In this document: positions 9,265 through 20,199 of the stretch, piece by piece
Position numbering within the stretch: position 1 is the stretch's first letter
How the letters are laid out: each line of letters opens with the position of its first letter
Assembly (NCBI GenBank): GCA_003614735.1
Contig: KZ992504.1
Location: forward strand, 1 to 38,682
Direction of reading: 5' to 3'
DNA length: 38,682 nt
From: Thamnocephalis sphaerospora
Lineage: Eukaryota > Zoopagomycota > Zoopagomycetes > Zoopagales > Sigmoideomycetaceae
Translations under genes and position numbers: made by a program
The notes under the pieces: generated by a model
Database searches by the model: none
What the model saw: only the letters and a program-made list of their open reading frames with translations
What the model was told of the DNA's origin: nothing

Positions 9265-11133
9265 CTATCTGTTCTCGACACGGTGGCAACGTTGTGCGTG
9301 CTTCCACCAATAGATCATGGGCACATTGACGGCAATGCATTTGGGGCTGTCCATGGGAACCCAGCACTTGCATTGATGGCAGAGGCCGTCGCGTAGCTCG
9401 GTCAGCTGTCCTGAGGATGCGCTGGATGATGCTGAGGAGCCGGCGTCCGCCATGGGCAGAGGCCGCACACGCACACGCAATGGATCGCGATGCGGCTTAC
9501 CCGATACGCTGGAAATTCCATGGAAAAAGTTCATATGATACCTAGTCCGTACATAAGTAATCTTGTCGATGGACTTTTTGCAGCGTGCTTACCAGTAGGC
9601 GCTAAACTTCATGCGAAACCATTTCTGCTGGCCTGCTTCGGCACAGATGGGGCACATGCCCTGTTTGTCCGTGCCAATGCCACGAACTCTGCATGGTGTG
9701 TACCGGTCGTCTGTAGCACGCGAGTCATTCTGTCGCTGCTGAGGACGTTGTGGTGTGTGGCGATGCCGGCGATGAGCTCTGGATGACTGGCGATATTCGA
9801 CATTGTTATTTAGTGCTTCGTGCTGTCCATACGTATTGTCTCTGTGTTGACGGCGTGTTTCGCGCGCAACATGGCAATCAGAACGCTCTAGAGTGTCTGC
9901 ATACTCTAATGAGCTGGCGCTAATGTGGAGACGACGCATGCGCTGCTGGTATCTTTGCGTTCGAGCGCTTGATGACAAACGTGCGTCATTGGCTTTTTCT
10001 GTGACGTAAGGCGCAGCGTCAGGCAGGGCTACTCTGGCAGAGTAAGTGGTAACGTACCTATTGGCTGAGCCGCTGCAAGTCGAATGCGAATGATGTTGCG
10101 ACTACTAGCAGACTCTTTTGCATTTGCGTCGGCACTGTCATCGTGATCGTGTGGCGATATGAGCGATACGCTGGTACCAACGCTGTCAGCATGGGCTTGC
10201 ATGTCTGGAGCCTGATTGGGCGCTGGTACTGGCGAGGTACTGAGCGGGCGTGATGATGCTCTTTTGCATGGCTCAAACATCGCTTCGTGAATGGCTGGCG
10301 GATCGCTTGATGCAACTGACTCGCACGTTGCGTCGCTAAAATAGACTGTGCTACTCCATTCGTCTTCAGCTGCCATGTCTGTCGTTACTTCTTCATCCGA
10401 TGTAGTGGATGCTGTGCTGTTTGCCGTCTGGCTAGCATGTAGCGACGGGCGGGTCAGAGTACCAAGCACATTTTCAGGCGCAGTCACTGTCAGCTTGCTC
10501 TTTGCCTCGCCAGTTGTATTCGATGGCATGTTGCATGCGTCAGCGCCAAACACATGCTGCAAGATGCCGCGCCAGTTGGATGCAGATGTGCTCCCTGAGC
10601 AAATCCCAGGTAGTTCCTGAAGAGTAGCCTCGCATTCCAGTGCCATCCCTACTAGGGTAGGATACGTTCATGTGAGTGCTACGGCTGCAGCGCTTTGGCA
10701 AACGGCCAAGACGCATATATGGTCTTACCTGGCACACTGCTATCATGGGCGCCACTGGCCATCTCGTTTTTTTGCGTTTCTTGCCGCCAGCCGGTTGCAG
10801 ACCAGGCGTCTGCGGCTAGCGCGCTATCAGAACTGTGTAGGATCGGCTCTGGGCTGGGCAGCCGCAGCGGGGCATACTGCGCATCATCACTGCCTGGCAG
10901 GGAGCTTGGCCAGTCGCCGATAAACGTAGCATAGAGATTGTCTTCTCCGCAGTCTTGCACAATGCAAGTCAGCGCTATCAAGGCCGATTCCAACTGCGCA
11001 CGCCCGGCGTCGGGGGTAACCTACCCGTGCTGCCTGATGCAGGGATCACGCATGCACCTTGAGCTGCATCTGCAATGTCCCCGCTAGACCTTTGCATATC
11101 CACGGTCGACGCGGCACCAATGGCTGGTTCCAT
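9265..11133 (-). CDS. Rua1-like zinc-finger transcriptional regulator
   Basis: Putative DNA-binding regulator with a C-terminal Rua1-type domain (Rua1 was named from Ustilago ribotoxin/ustilagic acid regulation; role here unknown). Supported exons are 10993-10729, 10651-10058, 9998-9593 and 9541-9265. The domain reads RVRGIGTDKQGMCPIC, then KWFRMKFSAYW joined across a 51 nt intron to YHMNFFHGIS, then LRDGLCHQCKCWVP and YWWKHAQRCH, giving two zinc sites of the C2H2 kind. The N-terminal 300 residues are Ser/Thr/Asp-rich and probably disordered. The exon A to exon B acceptor is ambiguous by 3 nt. The first exon is the weak point: ATG 11133 to 11050 joined through a poor TGC|GTGATC donor keeps the frame (541 aa in all), but ATG 11259 is also possible. 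The gene is divergent from the HAD phosphatase and lies upstream of the tyrosinase on the same strand. Confidence 0.75.
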
Positions 11134-11276
11134 GGCTATTGCTTGTGCAAGGTGTAGGCGTGTACAAGCGACGTGACAGTGGAAAAGACGCGTCCTGTGG
11201 CGTTGGAGCGGAGCACCAGTGGCGGTGGCGGCAATTGGTAGGCCATTGAGAACTGTCATGGCAGGTAAAACCCGGC

Positions 11277-11303
11277 CCACACGCCACACGCCACACGCCA
11301 CAC
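11277..11303. repeat. CCACACG heptanucleotide repeat
   Basis: Roughly four tandem CCACACG-type units in the short interval between the divergent Rua1-like and HAD genes. They lie about 110-130 nt upstream of the HAD start codon and may influence either promoter. Confidence 0.75.
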
Positions 11304-11408
11304 ACTTACTTTGCCACTCCTCTTCTAGCCTCTTTATACACTTGCTGTGTGTGTGTTCACGCAGCGTCTTGTCCACACTCACGAGCTCCTTTACTGCACA
11401 GCTACACT

Positions 11409-12463
11409 ATGGTTCTCGAGCCAGCGTCCACTGCCGTCAACAAGCATGGGATCCACGTCTTCTCCGACTTTGACGGCACCATTACGCTAGCCGACACGGG
11501 CGTCATTCTGATTGACCATTGTGTCGGCAGGGAGCGGCGTCGGCAAATGGACTTGGACGTGCTGAACGGCAAAACCTCCTTTCGGTAGGCGTGCGCTTAC
11601 GCTTCAAGCTGTCCTTGGCGTGTTCGCTGACGTGAAATGACGATCGGCGCAGCGAACTTTGTGTGCAGCTCTGGGGCGGCGTGAACCTTGACTGGGATCA
11701 AGCTATCCAAATGCTTGAAGGTAGCTCAAGGATGGGTGCGATCGTGCTGTGCAGCAGCTGACTTGAGTGCGGCCGCCAACGTGCAGATGTACAGGTTGAC
11801 CCGCACTTTGGAAAGTGTCTGGAGCGCTGCCGTGCACATGACATCCCATTTACGGTGCTCAGCTGGTAGGCGTGGCTACTCAATGTGCCGCTTGCGGTGG
11901 TGCTAAATGCTCATCTCTGTGCACCTTGCGTAGCGGTCTGCGGGCGTTGATCGAGTGGTACTTGAAGCGCGAGATTGGTAGCGACTTTCACGGTATTGAA
12001 GTGCTGGCAAACGAGGCAGACTACAATCCAGCCGGCTGGACCTGCACCTTCCACGATGCCAGGTACGCCATAGACACTGCACAGTACAACAACCATGTTT
12101 AATGATGATGTTGTCGCGTTCTTCTTGTTCACAGTCCTCACGGTCACGACAAGGCAGTGTGTACGTGTTGTGCGAGTGCCGTGCGTGCTGCTTGCAACGA
12201 CTAACCACTGTTGTTATACGCTAGCTATTCGCAGGGCACGGGAAGCCGCAAAGGCCAACAGCCAGCCGTTCCTGGCCATCTTTCTTGGCGATGGCATTAG
12301 TGATCTGAGTGCGGCGATGGAGGCTGACATTTTGTTTGCTCGCCGTGGTCGTGATTTGGAGACGTACTGCACGCGTGAGGGCATCGATCACATTGCATTT
12401 GACACGTTTGACACTGCCATTGCAGAGATTGAGAAGCTGCAGCAGCAGCAGCAGCAGCAGTAG
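11409..12463 (+). CDS. HAD-superfamily phosphatase, phosphoserine-phosphatase-like (6 exons)
   Basis: 238 aa small-molecule phosphatase of the HAD class related to fungal Pyp1/PSP-like and MtnX/PHOSPHO-type enzymes; substrate not determinable from sequence. Exons are 11409-11584, 11653-11720, 11787-11865, 11934-12062, 12135-12160 and 12225-12463, with five introns of 64-72 nt. Motif I is SDFDGTIT with nucleophile Asp20 and Asp22. Motif II is TVLSCGLRALIEWYL, where Cys replaces the usual second Ser/Gly. A conserved lysine probably lies in PHGHDKAV, and motif III/IV is FLGDGISDLSAA. The 26 nt fifth exon encodes that SPHGHDK block. Exon joins restore LNGKTSFRELCVQLW and EDVQVDPHFGKCLERC, as in family members. 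The protein ends in a run of Gln encoded by CAG repeats, absent from typical homologues. AATAAA follows at 12475-12480. Confidence 0.9.
12439..12460 (+). repeat. CAG trinucleotide run encoding C-terminal polyglutamine
   Basis: About seven CAG codons immediately before the TAG stop of the HAD phosphatase, followed by further TAG/CAG triplets. Replication slippage here would change only the tail length. Confidence 0.9.
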
Positions 12464-13081
12464 TAGCAGTAGCGAATAAATAGACCTGCCGATTCCTGCT
12501 TTGCATAACAGCAGCTTTCTGTCTTTCGGCAAGCTGTGCCCTGCTGCACGGACGATCTTCGTCTAGGCACATGTATCCACGCAAGCCCGGATGTCAACTG
12601 TGTGGTGTGAAACACAGGATAGAACAACAGGAAAAGCTGGACGTATGCTAAGCTAGACATCTTGCATAGCGTTACTGGTACTGGTCTCGGTCAGGTCATC
12701 AAGACCGTGCCACTCACGTAGACCACTCACTAGACCAGTTTTGAACGACACAGGTTCTAGGCAGGTATTACTAGCTATTGTAGCGGTGACATTCTTGGTC
12801 GCGTTGCCACAAGTATAAATTATTGTGTCGCTGCTTGCATCCACGCTTGTGTTCTGTGTCCGCTGTCTGCACCTGGCCACCACCTCCGATCCTACGACTA
12901 AAGCCGCGACTAAAGCAATAGCCATATTCAGAATCAGAACCAAAACCCGCCTCCAAATCAGAACATAGCCAGAGCCAGAATCAACGCCCAAGCCGTTTCC
13001 GTTGGTCCAACTGGGTGCAACAGCAGGCCACCAATCAAGTCAATAACCAAGCCGTTGGTCGAGTTTATCGATCTGCCGTGC

Positions 13082-13552
13082 TCTAGCTAATGCAACTTTG
13101 CATTGGTGTTAATGCTGCCGCTCCGCAACAGCGTCAAAGCTGTCAATCGGTGACGATGTCGATGCTGCTACCCGGTAACGATGTTGATGCCGCTGCATGG
13201 TGGTGATGTTGATGCCGCTGCATGGTGGTGATGCTGATGTTGCTACATGGTGGTAACGTTGATGCTGCTACACTGCATTGGCATTGATACTGCCGCACTT
13301 TGAGTGACAGTTGAGCCTATGAGCTAGAGTCTTTCTAGCTAATGCAGATCTGTGGTGTTAACGTTGCTGGTACGTGTGGTGGCATTGGCGTTGCTGGTAC
13401 ATGTGGCGGCATTGGCGTTGCTGGTACATAATGGTGGCATTGGCGTTACTGGTACATAATGGTGGCATTGGCGTTGCTGCTGCTTAGCGGTGGTGGCGTC
13501 GATGTTGCCGCACATTGGAGCGACAGCTAAGCCCATGAGCTAGAGTTTCCTC
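13082..13552. repeat. Degenerate minisatellite with higher-order duplication
   Basis: Two nested levels are visible. In 13150-13300, units resembling GATGTTGATGCCGCTGCATGGTGGT recur. In 13363-13477, about four units built on GTTGCTGGTACATRATGG and GTGGCATTGGC recur with 25-30 nt spacing. Flanking words are themselves duplicated: TCTAGCTAATGCA at 13082 and again near 13334, and GAGCCTATGAGCTAGAGT near 13313 against AAGCCCATGAGCTAGAGT near 13531. This suggests one 220-250 bp block was copied and then diverged. Confidence 0.8.
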
Positions 13553-13625
13553 CTCCTTGTCAACCGCACCAGCCAACTGGCGCCTGTTGATGGGTTGGAG
13601 AAGCGAATGCCTAACGTGTGGTGGT

Positions 13626-14105
13626 TATGTACTGCCAGCATTTGGGTATTCGGGCTGCTGGTTTACGTATGCACAAAGCTGCACGCAGACCAGCGCATCC
13701 GTCCTGACCGACGCACCAGGATGGTCGCCGGTGCTCCATGAACGAGGGCCATCGGCTATCGAGACGAGTACTGGCAGTCAATTCCATGGCTTACCTAGTA
13801 GGTCGTGAGTTGATATGGCTGCCCTAGCAATGAGGTAGCCGCGAATGCTCGAGTGGTGATCTGATCACCGCGATCGACCATTCGCCTCAGCCACTGATTT
13901 ATCAGAGGGCTGTGAGCAGTCATTTCAACAACAAATGGCTGGGGCATCTTGCATCTCGGCGGCTGCCGCCATGATTCAAGTGCCTGAGCGCCAGATCCGG
14001 GGCCTACAAAGTGGGTCTTTGCTGGCGCCGCTGTTCTAGCAATAGAATGACTGCGGATTCCCGCGTCTATGGCAGTAAAACACTGCCAGAATTGGGTATT
14101 CGACA
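13626..14105. repeat. Direct repeat pair CTGCCAG..TTGGGTATTCG
   Basis: The word CTGCCAGCATTTGGGTATTCG near 13630-13650 recurs as CTGCCAGAATTGGGTATTCG near 14082-14102 on the same strand, about 450 bases apart, with little similarity beyond it. The two copies bracket otherwise unique DNA. Confidence 0.6.
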
Positions 14106-14183
14106 CCGGCCTGCAAGCCTGCCCTAGGCGGCCCAGCCGGTGGGCGTGCTGGACGTTTGATTGAACCAACACACGCCAAATCA

Positions 14184-14207
14184 GTTCAAGACTATTCAGT
14201 CTTGAAC
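14184..14207. other. Perfect 10 bp inverted repeat with 4 nt loop
   Basis: GTTCAAGACT, loop ATTC, AGTCTTGAAC. The two arms are exact reverse complements. It lies about 175 bases beyond the Cwh43 stop codon. There is no T-run after it, so it is not a bacterial-type terminator. Confidence 0.9.
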
Positions 14208-14379
14208 AGTCGGTAGCATCGGGTGTGTGTTACTTTACTCACCATTGCTCGCCATTAAATCGGCATTATCGGCTACTATTTGTGTGCACATCAAAGGGGC
14301 AGATGTTTGGAGAGGAAAGGAGCATTTAGGAGCACAAATTTATTGCATCTACATCCTGCGATGGGCATACGCTGCACGC

Positions 14380-17300
14380 CTAGTTGAAATAGCGTGGCTC
14401 GTCGAAAACGTGATAGCGATGACCACGCACGCCTGTGCCGCGGAACTGCGGCGGATACTGCAGTGCCTTGTCGACGGATGCTTCGTTGATATAGTTGCCA
14501 ACCGGCACACGATGGCCCTCGCCAGCCGCCAGGTTTTGCGTGTGGTGCTTGATGGCAGCGGCCCGATCGGCAGCTGGGTTGCTAGGTGCATCCAGCAGTT
14601 GGAACTTGGCCGACTGAATCTCAGTGTCGGTGATGCCACCGTGCGAGATGCGTGCGTAGCCAATGCGCTTCACGCCTCGGAAGCCAATGTACTCGCACCA
14701 GCGATCCCAGTCGGTTGGGTCCACATCGTTCAACTGGCCGTCTCCCATCAGAATGTTGTACACCTCTCCAAACGGCTTGGATACGACGTAGCCCAGGAAT
14801 ACGATGGGATTGCTGGTGGTACGTATAATGCGCGCTAGCTCGGTCGTTTGCAGGCGACGATCAAGCAGGTTCTCCTCCTGCCCGTTATGCGATACAATCA
14901 CATCCACCTCCGAGCCATGCACGTCAAGCGTTGCGTAGATGGCGCAAGCCAGTTCGCCGTCGGGTGACGGTAGCAGATGGTGCGAGGAGCGTACAATCGG
15001 GAACTTGGACAGCATGGTGCAGCCCCAGGTGTGCTTGCTGGCCGCCGGGCCGTAGTCGGCGTACATGTTGAGCGACTCGGCCAGCGACTGCGTAAGATCA
15101 CGATTGCCAGTGATGATACGCTGCAGATCCGACTCGAGCAGACCAATCACATCCAGGCCCAGCTCGTCGATGGCATCGTGCATCCGCTTCTCGCTCGCCC
15201 ACATATCGTTGTCAAGGCCAAAGTGGATGGTCCAGATGCCCGCTGTGAAGGCGCGGTGCTCTGCTGGGATGTGCGGCTGCGGTGCCCGCAGAGGGATGCG
15301 CGCCAGATAGACAATGGCACCCAGGGAAGCAAGCATGATGGCGGTGCGGCGGACGATAGAGCGCGTCGCTTGACGGCGCTGATCGTACGCTTGCTGTTCC
15401 TGCGGATGGCGTACTGTCGACGGATACGCACGAAGATGCGCGTACTTGCGCGTGGCTGCAAAGCCCACCGCAAGTGCAGCGGTCATCATCGCCATCACAA
15501 GTCCAGTGCGCTCACGCAGCAGCGGGCCGCCCGGCACAAATTCGTAGGCCACCGTCCAGACGTGCGCCAGCATGAGAATGTTGTAGGTAAGAAGCGAGGC
15601 GGCAAGAGAGCGGCCGACTGGCTGAGTGCCGAGAGAAAGGGCAAAGTTGGGTGCCAGAGAAAACAGAAAGACGGCAAAAAGTAGGCCGCCGAGGAAGCTA
15701 AACCAGCCCGAGGTGGCGGAGAAGATGATGATGCTCAGTACGCCAGCACCAAACCACAAAAGGGTCAGGGCCAGGCGGCGATGGGCCAGCAGCAGACCGC
15801 CGCACATGGCTGCAATGGACAGTGCGCCCCATGGGACGGGCTGTGCACCTGTGCTTGGATAACCATCCACGCTCCAGCGCAGAGGTGTCGTCGAGTCGGA
15901 GAAAACCGTGTGCAGTGCAAACAGCAGCGAGCCAAAGCCAAACGACGAGGGCAGCCAGTCAAGCGAAGATGTGCCGGCATGACCGGCCTTGCGCGTGGGC
16001 GACGCGTCACGGCTGCTGCTGGACAGCGCTGTGGTGCCGGCGGCCATGGCGGCCGACTGTGCGTCACGGTGAATGGCCAGTGCGCTGGCTACCAGACCAA
16101 GCAGCAGACCAACGCCGTTCCAGCCGCCGTTTTCCGCGTGCATGATGGGCCAGACGGGATTGTTACTACGCCACATGGCCTTGATAACACAGCTGGCAAT
16201 CAGACCCAGCAGCCAGGCATACACATTGCGGTCCGACGTGCGTGCCGAAAAGGAAGAGAACCAGGCGACGCAAGAAGCAAACGAGCCGAATGCAGTCAGG
16301 TAAAGACGGTGCTCGGGCGCCGGGAACTTGTAGGCCACCAGTGTGAGCACCGTGAGCAGATGCACAAAGCCGCGGTGCGAGTTGACCAAGCGGCGTGCCA
16401 GCGGCACCGCAAGCACCACCGCACCAACGTTGGCAAAAAGAAACAGCTCATCGCCGCTCAGTCCCATGTGCCACAGCGGGAAATACCAGATAGCGAGTGG
16501 CACGGCCGTTAGCAGCGACCAAAAGATAAAGCCCAGGTAGGTGTCGGCGAAAAAGTAGATGTTCTCCATGTTGGAGAGGGTGGAGCAGGCGCAGCTGATA
16601 GCGGCCGCAGCATACGAGGCAATGTTCTTGCCCTGGCCGTAGCTACTGTCCGCAGTGCCGGTGCCGCCAAGTAGGGCGGCTTCTCCAGCCTTGCCTGCAT
16701 CCACCACCTGCAGCTGCAGCCGGCGGAAGCACCAGCTTGAGCAGCCGTCAAAAGCAACGTCGTAAAAGATGAGCGACCACTCGACAAAGGCGTACTTTGT
16801 GTAGGCGCCCTTGACGTGGTGCACCTTGTGCTGGATGAAAAAGTAGATGAGCGGTGCGAGACTGACGATGAACGCCGTGCAGATCCGCTGACGCCAGCGC
16901 ACGGCCTGCTGCACGCTGGTACCGGCCAGCCGCCGCTCGTACCAGATGGTGCCCAGCATGTAGGGAAAGGTGCAGGCGATGTAGACCAGCATGCCAATGT
17001 CGTGGATGTCATGATCGTCGGTCGACGTGATGTAGACAAACACACCGCAGGACACGGTACGGATCAGGCCCACCACGAGGACCACCTTGGCCAGCATCGA
17101 CGGCGTGCGTGTCTTGCTGACCGCATGCAGATACCAGAGCGCCAGGATGGCAAATCGCGGACCGGACGTGAGTGCAATCAGAATCTGGAAAATAGAACGA
17201 GCTGGGTACCGGTCGCCCGTGGTAGCACTGACGCTGGGAAACCATTCGTCCGGATAACCGTAATACTGATTGCGCACCACTTTCTCGTAGTGCGTGAGGC

Positions 17301-17623
17301 AGGCTACCACCAGTGCAACAAGAAAGGCCGCTGCAGAAGACGCGTCAGCAGTGCGGTTGTCACAGGATGGCGTGCATGGCCTGCTGCACAGGGCAGAACA
17401 TACCATTGGCAAAGAGAGTGTGCATTTGCGAGAATCGTGTGCCCGATACTGTGGCAAGCACACGCGCTTCTCGCATCGGCAGCGGATCCGTATCCGACTC
17501 GCTCGGACCGCTACTGCGCACGCCATCCTCGACGACGCGTCGAAACTTTTCTGCCGAACGCTGACGTGCCATGTCGACCTGATAGTAGTCTGGCGGCGGT
17601 GGCGATGAACCTGAAAATGTCAT
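14380..17623 (-). CDS. CWH43: Cwh43 GPI-anchor ceramide-remodelling protein
   Basis: Multi-spanning membrane protein needed in yeast for replacing GPI-anchor lipid with ceramide in the ER. Two exons, 17623-17404 and 17330-14380, give 1056 aa; the 73 nt intron (GTATGT...CTGCAG) joins MHTLFAN to AAFLVALVVACLTHYEKV. Next comes the PGAP2/Frag1-like block with YYGYPDEWFPSVSATTGDRYPARS. The middle (about 240-750) has many hydrophobic segments. The C-terminal 280 residues are an endonuclease/exonuclease/phosphatase-type domain with GIWTIHFGLD, GLLESD, HNGQEENLLDRRLQ, GYVVSKPFGEVYN and DRWCEYIGFRGVKRIGYARISHG. The start is the first ATG of exon 1 (MTFSGSSPPPP). Reading the long frame upstream without splicing reaches position 17526 but starts from a non-ATG codon and misses the real N-terminus. 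The product is slightly longer than yeast Cwh43 (953 aa). Confidence 0.95.
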
Positions 17624-20199
17624 GGCATGCGCGTACACGCCCGTAGACAAACGGTTAGCCAACGGACGATGGTAGTGAGTGCAGGCAAGGAGGTGGCGCG
17701 TGCGCTTTGGCGGGGACAAAGGGCAGTGTGTGCTGCCAGAGCGTGGATACGCTTGCCATGGCACTTTATGTGGTCGCCAGGCCATGCCATTGCCAGCGCA
17801 CATAGGGCCAATACCCACCAATATACACGGTGTGGCGGGCAATTAATGCAGCAATAAAATGTGTCTTGTCTTCATCAACCACGGCTGTAGACTGCTGTCA
17901 ATGAGCGATAAGCTGCTCCAAGTGAGGTGAAGAAAGCGGTGTGCTGGCCACAGTGGCAGCGACAGCAACGGCGGATGACAAGCAAGCGGGTGGGATGGAG
18001 AGTACGCGGCAGCAGTGGCGGGAGGATGACCGGTGCACCGGGGTACTTAACGACGGCCACCGCAGCAGCTGCAGCATGTCGCTCATCCAATGCCAAAGCA
18101 CCCACTGACGCGCGTACCCCTGCCTGTCCTCTTGGCAGTGCTGTCGCGCGGGCCGGCATCACTCTTGGCCGGTAGCCTCGGCCTTTCTTGGCGTAGTGGA
18201 TGGGCATTCACACGTCTGCTGCACCCCTTTTGATGAACACAGCGCGCCCATTCGCTCTTGGCATGTTTGCAGCGGTCTGTCAGCTGTCGACGGTGCACGC
18301 TGAAGCAGCCATGCCGCGGCTGCGGGCGTCACTGAGGCTGGCGCTGGTGCCGATCTGTTTGCGCGCAGAACGGCATTCGGTTTATCGCGTTGACGTGGTC
18401 AACACCTGGGCCATCGTTTGTGTAACCTTTGTGACAAATGCGCTAGCAGACCATGAGGCAGTGGACGTTCGGATAATTGCATCACCGATCAGGGCGTGAA
18501 TCACCGAAAGCCGAGCTAGCTAAACGGGCACTGACCACACCAGCAAGCATAGTGGACAAGAGCAGCATGGGTAGAAGGGGTGGCGATAGGCGGCAGCAGC
18601 CATGCAAGCGGTGGACTGTATGATGCATCGTATCAAGGTCGCCTTGGCTGCTGCTGCTACACAGTTCTACAAGCAGGCGCAGTGTTTATTTGCGGCCGGA
18701 TCACCGTATTGTCCTGATGACGCCAATGATAAGGCAGACGCAACAACGTGTCATGCGCTTGCTAGTGTTGCCATGGCCGGTGACGACATGAGCGCTGCTC
18801 AAAAATGCAGTTTTTAAGCGCGTTCAAGGAAAACGTGTCAGCCGTCAACGGTGTACACTGGTGGCCACCATGCTGCGGCCGCCTTTTATTCGCGCAACAG
18901 GCAAAGGTGTCTCCCTGTCATGCCGTGGGCCAGACGACCTGCCACCATCGTTGGGCGGCAAATAGTCTGGCGCCCTTTTGGTCACGGCACTGACGTCAGG
19001 CCTGTTGCCCTGGAGGCTGATAGAAGGGCCGTGTTGGGGTGGTGCTTGTGCACCCACTGCCCTTGATGCTATGCGGACAAGCACACGATGTCAGCATCTC
19101 ATCTGTTCTGCGCTTGACACGTAGAGACTGCGGTGGTCACACGCGCATGCGGTCATCGGGTGCCGGATCCAATCAGCACTGCTGGCTGCTTTAGCCTGCC
19201 ACATTGGGCGGTCGCTGCTGCTGCTGTTGCTGCTTCGTGAAGCCCCGCCGGCAAACACAGCCTGCACCAGCAACGGACATGGCAGACGTATCATCGCGCG
19301 GTACCAGACATGCTTTGCAGGGATGGTGCCCGATGCAGCTGCCGGAAACCGCCCCCTGCGGTGTCTCAGCGCAGGCCAGCGGGTCTGCTACTGGTGGTGG
19401 CAGGTTTGTGTTGCGTGTGGCAACTGGGTGTGATGGCGGACTATTTGACAGACTGACGGCTGGCCTACAAAAAGGCGACGCTGGATGGCGCCTTGATTTG
19501 TTCTACACGTGCATCTTCGTCCACTTGCCAGCTTTATTGTCTACTCCATCGCACGTGCTGGTTGGACGCTCCATTTGCAAGTGTGCTGCATTGGCCGACG
19601 ATTGACGCTAGTGCTTGCGTGTGGTCTTTGCAGCCATTTTCGACACACGACGGTGGCACGGCAGCATAGGCTTCTAGCACAAGGTCGCCGTGTGGTGCCC
19701 TTCTTCCTTTCCTCACTACAGCCTTCTCCTTTCTGCCACCACCACCACCACCACCACCGCTGTTGCTGCTGCCGTGGAGACGACCCACACTGCCTGCTTC
19801 CCCTCACTTTTCTCTACACGCATCGCCAACTACGTCGAGTCAGCAGGCTTACGGCGCTGCAGCAGCGCCCTCTTCTCCCTTGTGCTCTAGCTTTGCGATT
19901 ACTTGCGTACACTTTTACCTGTCCCACCCAAAGCGCGTGTTTGCCCACGCTACGCTGTCCTTTTGCCTCACACCGATTGTCCGACTCGTGCCGACATTGA
20001 CAGCGTGGACTCGGGTCTGCGCCCGCTGCTTCCGACTCCGCTTGGTGTGCGCAGCCTTCATTGCACGCTGCAGGCGGTCGCAGTTTCGGCTGTCTCTTAC
20101 CACTGCTTCTCTACGTCTCGACCGCAATCCATCTCTCGCTGCCTGGCACGCTATCGACCATCGCCACCGTTTCGTTCCCAACCGCTGTCTCCTTCCGCC
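17624..20199. other. Long divergent intergenic region with CT-rich leader
   Basis: 2.6 kb with no recognisable gene. Scattered frames of 60-130 codons resemble nothing. From about 19690 to 20199 the plus strand is strongly CT-rich, with long pyrimidine runs and a CCA microsatellite. This is typical of the transcription-start region and 5' leader of the following gene. Upstream ATGs in this leader (for example 19279) would be upstream ORFs if transcribed. Confidence 0.5.
19736..19759. repeat. CCA trinucleotide microsatellite
   Basis: About eight CCA units followed by GCTGTTGCTGCTGCCG, inside the CT-rich presumed leader of the downstream gene. Confidence 0.9.

Larger units (their letters stand above)
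12464..14379. other. Gene-free, repeat-rich convergent region
   Basis: 1.9 kb between the converging HAD and Cwh43 genes. The left part (12860-13030) on the plus strand is a degenerate A/C-rich repetition of CAGAA/CCAAA words. The middle (13082-13552) is a minisatellite. The right part (13557-14220) is unique sequence with a short direct repeat and a hairpin. Open frames up to 125 codons exist, but none resembles a known protein. AATAAA for Cwh43 (minus strand) is at 14344-14339, about 36 nt past its stop. Confidence 0.6.

Noticed and set aside
13082-13552. CRISPR array
   Set aside because: Units are degenerate and adjacent, with no unique spacers of constant length, and the genome is eukaryotic.
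17404-17526. Cwh43 starting at 17526 in the long frame
   Set aside because: That codon is not ATG and the translation there does not resemble Cwh43. A 73 nt intron joins an upstream exon from ATG 17623 to the conserved FLVALVVACLTHYEKV region.
19903-20199. N-terminal 99-codon extension of the Ser-rich protein
   Set aside because: It begins at a TTG codon and runs through CT-rich leader DNA. The first ATG, at 20200, has a good context.
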